Source: Chloroflexota bacterium (lineage in GTDB: Bacteria; Chloroflexota; Limnocylindria; Limnocylindrales; CSP1-4). From it: a DNA stretch of 7,857 bases. Under the pieces are notes generated by a model. It searched no databases and was not told the DNA's origin. It saw only the letters and a list, made by a program, of their open reading frames with translations. The position numbers were made by a program, and so were the translations under genes. Numbering within the stretch: the first letter of the stretch is position 1; each line of letters begins with the position of its first letter. The stretch is from assembly GCA_021812735.1 (NCBI GenBank), contig JAKAMV010000454.1, positions 1 to 7,857 of the forward strand, given 5' to 3'. This document shows positions 6,298-7,857 of the stretch, one piece after another.

Positions 6298-7857
6298 GGC
6301 GACGCGGGCGCTGGGTCGCCCGCAGCCGATGCGTCGACGGAGGCCGGTGCGTCGACGGAGAGCGGTGCGTCGGCAGCCGGGTCGGAGAGAGACACGCCCG
6401 ACGCGGGGGGTGGACCGGACGGCGGGTCGGGAGCGTCGTCGAGCGATGTCTCAGGCACACGTGGTGGGACGGGTCCCGACCGGCGGCGCTCCAGCGCATC
6501 CGCCAGAGCAGCCTCGAAGGGCGGCCCGACGACCCCCAGCTCGGTCACGAAGCCACGGACCAGGGCCCCCGGCGTCACATCGAGGACCGGGTTGAACAAC
6601 TGGCTCTCGGCGGGAGGCACGCGCCGGCCGTTCACGTCGGCGAGTTCGTCGACGGGGCGCTCCTCCGCCATGAAGCCCCACTCGTCGCTCACCAATGGGT
6701 CGACCGTGGCCAGCGGGGCGCAGACGTAGACCGGCACGCCGTGGCGCGCCGCGACCGCCGCGAGCGGATACGTGCCGACCGCGGCCGACAGGTCGCCGTT
6801 GCGGGCGATGCGCTCCGCACCGATGAGCACCGCATCGACGCTCCCGCGCGCGATGATGCCGGCGGCCGCCGTGTCCGCGATCACTGTGTGCCGGATGTCG
6901 AGACGCGCCAGCTCGAAGGCGGTGAGACGCGCACCCTGGAACGCCGGACGTCCCTCGGGCACCCAGACGTGGACGGGCCGTCCGCCCACCTGCACCTCCT
7001 GGATCACCGCCACCGCGGTCCCCAGCGCACCACCGGCGAGCGCCCCCACGGGCCCGTGTACGAGCAGCTCGAGGTGCCGTTCGAATGGCGTCGGCAGGAC
7101 GGCGGCTCCGGCCCGCCCGATGGCCGCGTGGTCGAGCATCGCCTCCTCGGCGACCGCTTCTGCCTCTGCCCGCAGCACGTTCGCGATCAGGTCCCCCGCC
7201 GCGTGCTCGCCGACAGCCTGCCACGCCGCCAGCATGCGATCCAGCGCGGTCTCGATCGCGCGGGAGCTCGGGCGCGAGGAGCGCAGCGCGTTGATCGTCC
7301 CGTGCAGGGTCGCGGCACGGACGAACTGGCTGGAGGTACGCGTCCGCTCGGCGGCCACGAGCACGCCGTAGGCGGCCACTTGGCCGAGCACCGGGCCGCC
7401 ACGCACGAGCCGGTCCCGGATGCAGGCCGCTACCTCGGCTCCCGTGTGGCAAGCCACCTCGACGAGCTCGTCGGGGAGCCGGCGCTGGTCGATCAGGATC
7501 AGCTCGCCGTCACGATACCGGTATGGGTTCCGGAACGGGACGACCGGCGGCGCGGGCGCGGGGTCCTGCAGGCCGAAGAGTTGCCCAAGCGGGTCGCCAG
7601 GGGCGGCCGGGCCGGTGCCGAGCAGCTGGTTGGTGGCCGCGAGTGACCCGCGTTGGAGGGCGGCGGCTGCCCCGACGAGTTGCGCCGCGGCCTGGATCGC
7701 CTCGCGGCTGAAGGATCGGAAGAAGTCACGCCGTCCGAGGTCGACGGGCGGCTGCGCCGCGGTGGGCGGGGGAGCCGCGGTAGAAGGCTGGCCCGGGTTG
7801 GGCGCCGCCTGCGCGCCCGGATCGCGCTCGTCCGGAGCTGCGCCCGGTGTCCGATCG
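6291..7857 (-). CDS. Divergent MtnA-like (S-methyl-5-thioribose-1-phosphate isomerase/eIF2B family) protein with N-terminal extension (5' partial)
   Basis: Belongs to the MtnA/eIF2B-alpha family, which in methionine salvage isomerises methylthioribose-1-phosphate. Family signatures run from YRYRDGELILIDQ (7486-7524) through RGGPVLGQVAAYG, GALGTAVAVIQ, RPAFQGARLTAFELA and IGAERIARNGDLSAAVGTYPLA to YVCAPLATVD. Key residues differ: the catalytic Cys of HCNTGALAT is Gly (7053-7055, reading HGPVGALAG), the catalytic Asp of GADRIAANGD is Glu (6813-6815), and RPTAVNL reads RPSSRAI. The substrate may differ or activity may be lost. The frame is open to the right edge with no ATG, GTG or TTG upstream of 7457. 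The GTG at 7457 lies inside the conserved domain, so the true start is outside. The extension holds a Pro/Ala/Gln-rich linker, then RRDFFR and an alanine-rich helix. The C-terminus is a 60-residue Pro/Asp/Ser/Ala tail. The stop overlaps the GNAT start. Many annotators would label it mtnA. Confidence 0.8.
   Translation of the reverse strand, partial: DRTPGAAPDERDPGAQAAPNPGQPSTAAPPPTAAQPPVDLGRRDFFRSFSREAIQAAAQLVGAAAALQRGSLAATNQLLGTGPAAPGDPLGQLFGLQDPAPAPPVVPFRNPYRYRDGELILIDQRRLPDELVEVACHTGAEVAACIRDRLVRGGPVLGQVAAYGVLVAAERTRTSSQFVRAATLHGTINALRSSRPSSRAIETALDRMLAAWQAVGEHAAGDLIANVLRAEAEAVAEEAMLDHAAIGRAGAAVLPTPFERHLELLVHGPVGALAGGALGTAVAVIQEVQVGGRPVHVWVPEGRPAFQGARLTAFELARLDIRHTVIADTAAAGIIARGSVDAVLIGAERIARNGDLSAAVGTYPLAAVAARHGVPVYVCAPLATVDPLVSDEWGFMAEERPVDELADVNGRRVPPAESQLFNPVLDVTPGALVRGFVTELGVVGPPFEAALADALERRRSGPVPPRVPETSLDDAPDPPSGPPPASGVSLSDPAADAPLSVDAPASVDASAAGDPAPASPW
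6328..6381 (-). repeat. 18-bp imperfect tandem repeat in the C-terminal tail of the MtnA-like gene
   Basis: Three units (6328-6345, 6346-6363, 6364-6381) share the + strand core GGTGCGTCGACGGAG, the first two nearly identical and the third decayed. On the coding strand they give hexapeptides of the type A-P-x-S-V-D within a low-complexity Pro/Asp/Ser/Ala tail. As 18 is a multiple of three, copy-number change would keep the frame. Confidence 0.65.
7653..7736 (-). other. RRDFFR twin-arginine-like motif and alanine-rich helix in the N-terminal extension
   Basis: The extension encodes GRRDFFRSFSREAIQ followed by AAAQLVGAAAAL. Arg-Arg-x-Phe-Phe-Arg resembles the Tat signal core, and a weakly hydrophobic alanine-rich stretch follows it. 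However, a long Pro/Ala-rich linker of at least 38 residues precedes it, and no signal-peptidase site is obvious. It may instead be a conserved soluble helical module. MtnA relatives are cytoplasmic, so export would be surprising. Confidence 0.45.

Noticed and set aside
4141..6729. 862-codon open frame on the plus strand, with other long plus-strand frames at 128-1972, 2368-4125 and 6270-7646
   Set aside because: They lie antisense to clear genes, show no family motif, are rich in His/Arg/Asp as expected from mirrored high-GC codons, and cross gene boundaries. They are by-products of GC-rich third positions.
7455..7457. GTG at 7457 as the start of the MtnA-like gene
   Set aside because: Conserved family sequence (YRYRDGELILIDQ, LPDELVEV) continues in frame upstream of it, so this GTG is an internal valine.
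7499..7729. Short minus-strand ORF upstream of the GTG at 7457, a possible small gene
   Set aside because: It is in a different frame from the MtnA-like extension, which carries recognisable conserved sequence here, and its own translation is Arg/Pro/Ser-rich with no motif.

Overview
The window is one tight run of genes, all on the minus strand, in high-GC DNA (about 63-70% in the stretches I counted by hand). Read in transcription order, from the right edge to the left, it holds: a divergent MtnA/eIF2B-family protein whose start lies beyond the right edge; a GNAT acetyltransferase; S-adenosylhomocysteine hydrolase (ahcY); S-adenosylmethionine synthetase (metK); mannose-1-phosphate guanylyltransferase (manC); and a phosphomannomutase/phosphoglucomutase ORF that runs off the left edge. 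I see no tRNA, rRNA, CRISPR array, insertion sequence or clear terminator. The protein styles (short C-terminus and GYGWVGRG motif in AhcY, the phosphohexomutase, GTG starts, GC bias) suggest a Chloroflexota (Thermomicrobia-like) bacterium. That is a judgement from recalled family features, not from a search.

Right part (5431-7857): the MtnA-like protein keeps the fold signatures of methylthioribose-1-phosphate isomerase. However, the catalytic Cys position is Gly and the catalytic Asp position is Glu. It also carries an N-terminal extension with a twin-arginine-like RRDFFR motif and an 18-bp-repeat acidic/proline/alanine tail. Its stop overlaps the GNAT start, so the two are probably translationally coupled. 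Middle part (2833-5379): ahcY and metK lie 12 bp apart and supply two steps of the activated-methyl cycle. Left part (1-2757): manC and the mutase overlap by GTGA and together convert mannose-6-phosphate to GDP-mannose for envelope or exopolysaccharide glycans.

The most important anomaly is at the left edge. The mutase reading frame loses its C-terminal phosphate-binding region at about position 280. It continues in frame, without a stop, into about 90 residues that are unmistakably the helical scaffold segment of SecA. The SecA piece matches the proteobacterial sequence style and is somewhat lower in GC than the adjacent mutase. This is either a chimeric assembly join, which I think most likely, or a real in-frame deletion/fusion or transfer. 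Anyone using this contig should treat bases 1 to about 300 with caution.

I found no evidence of a dedicated defence, mobile or other wholly new system. The features that deserve a second look are the catalytically altered MtnA-like protein with its added module and the mutase::SecA hybrid.
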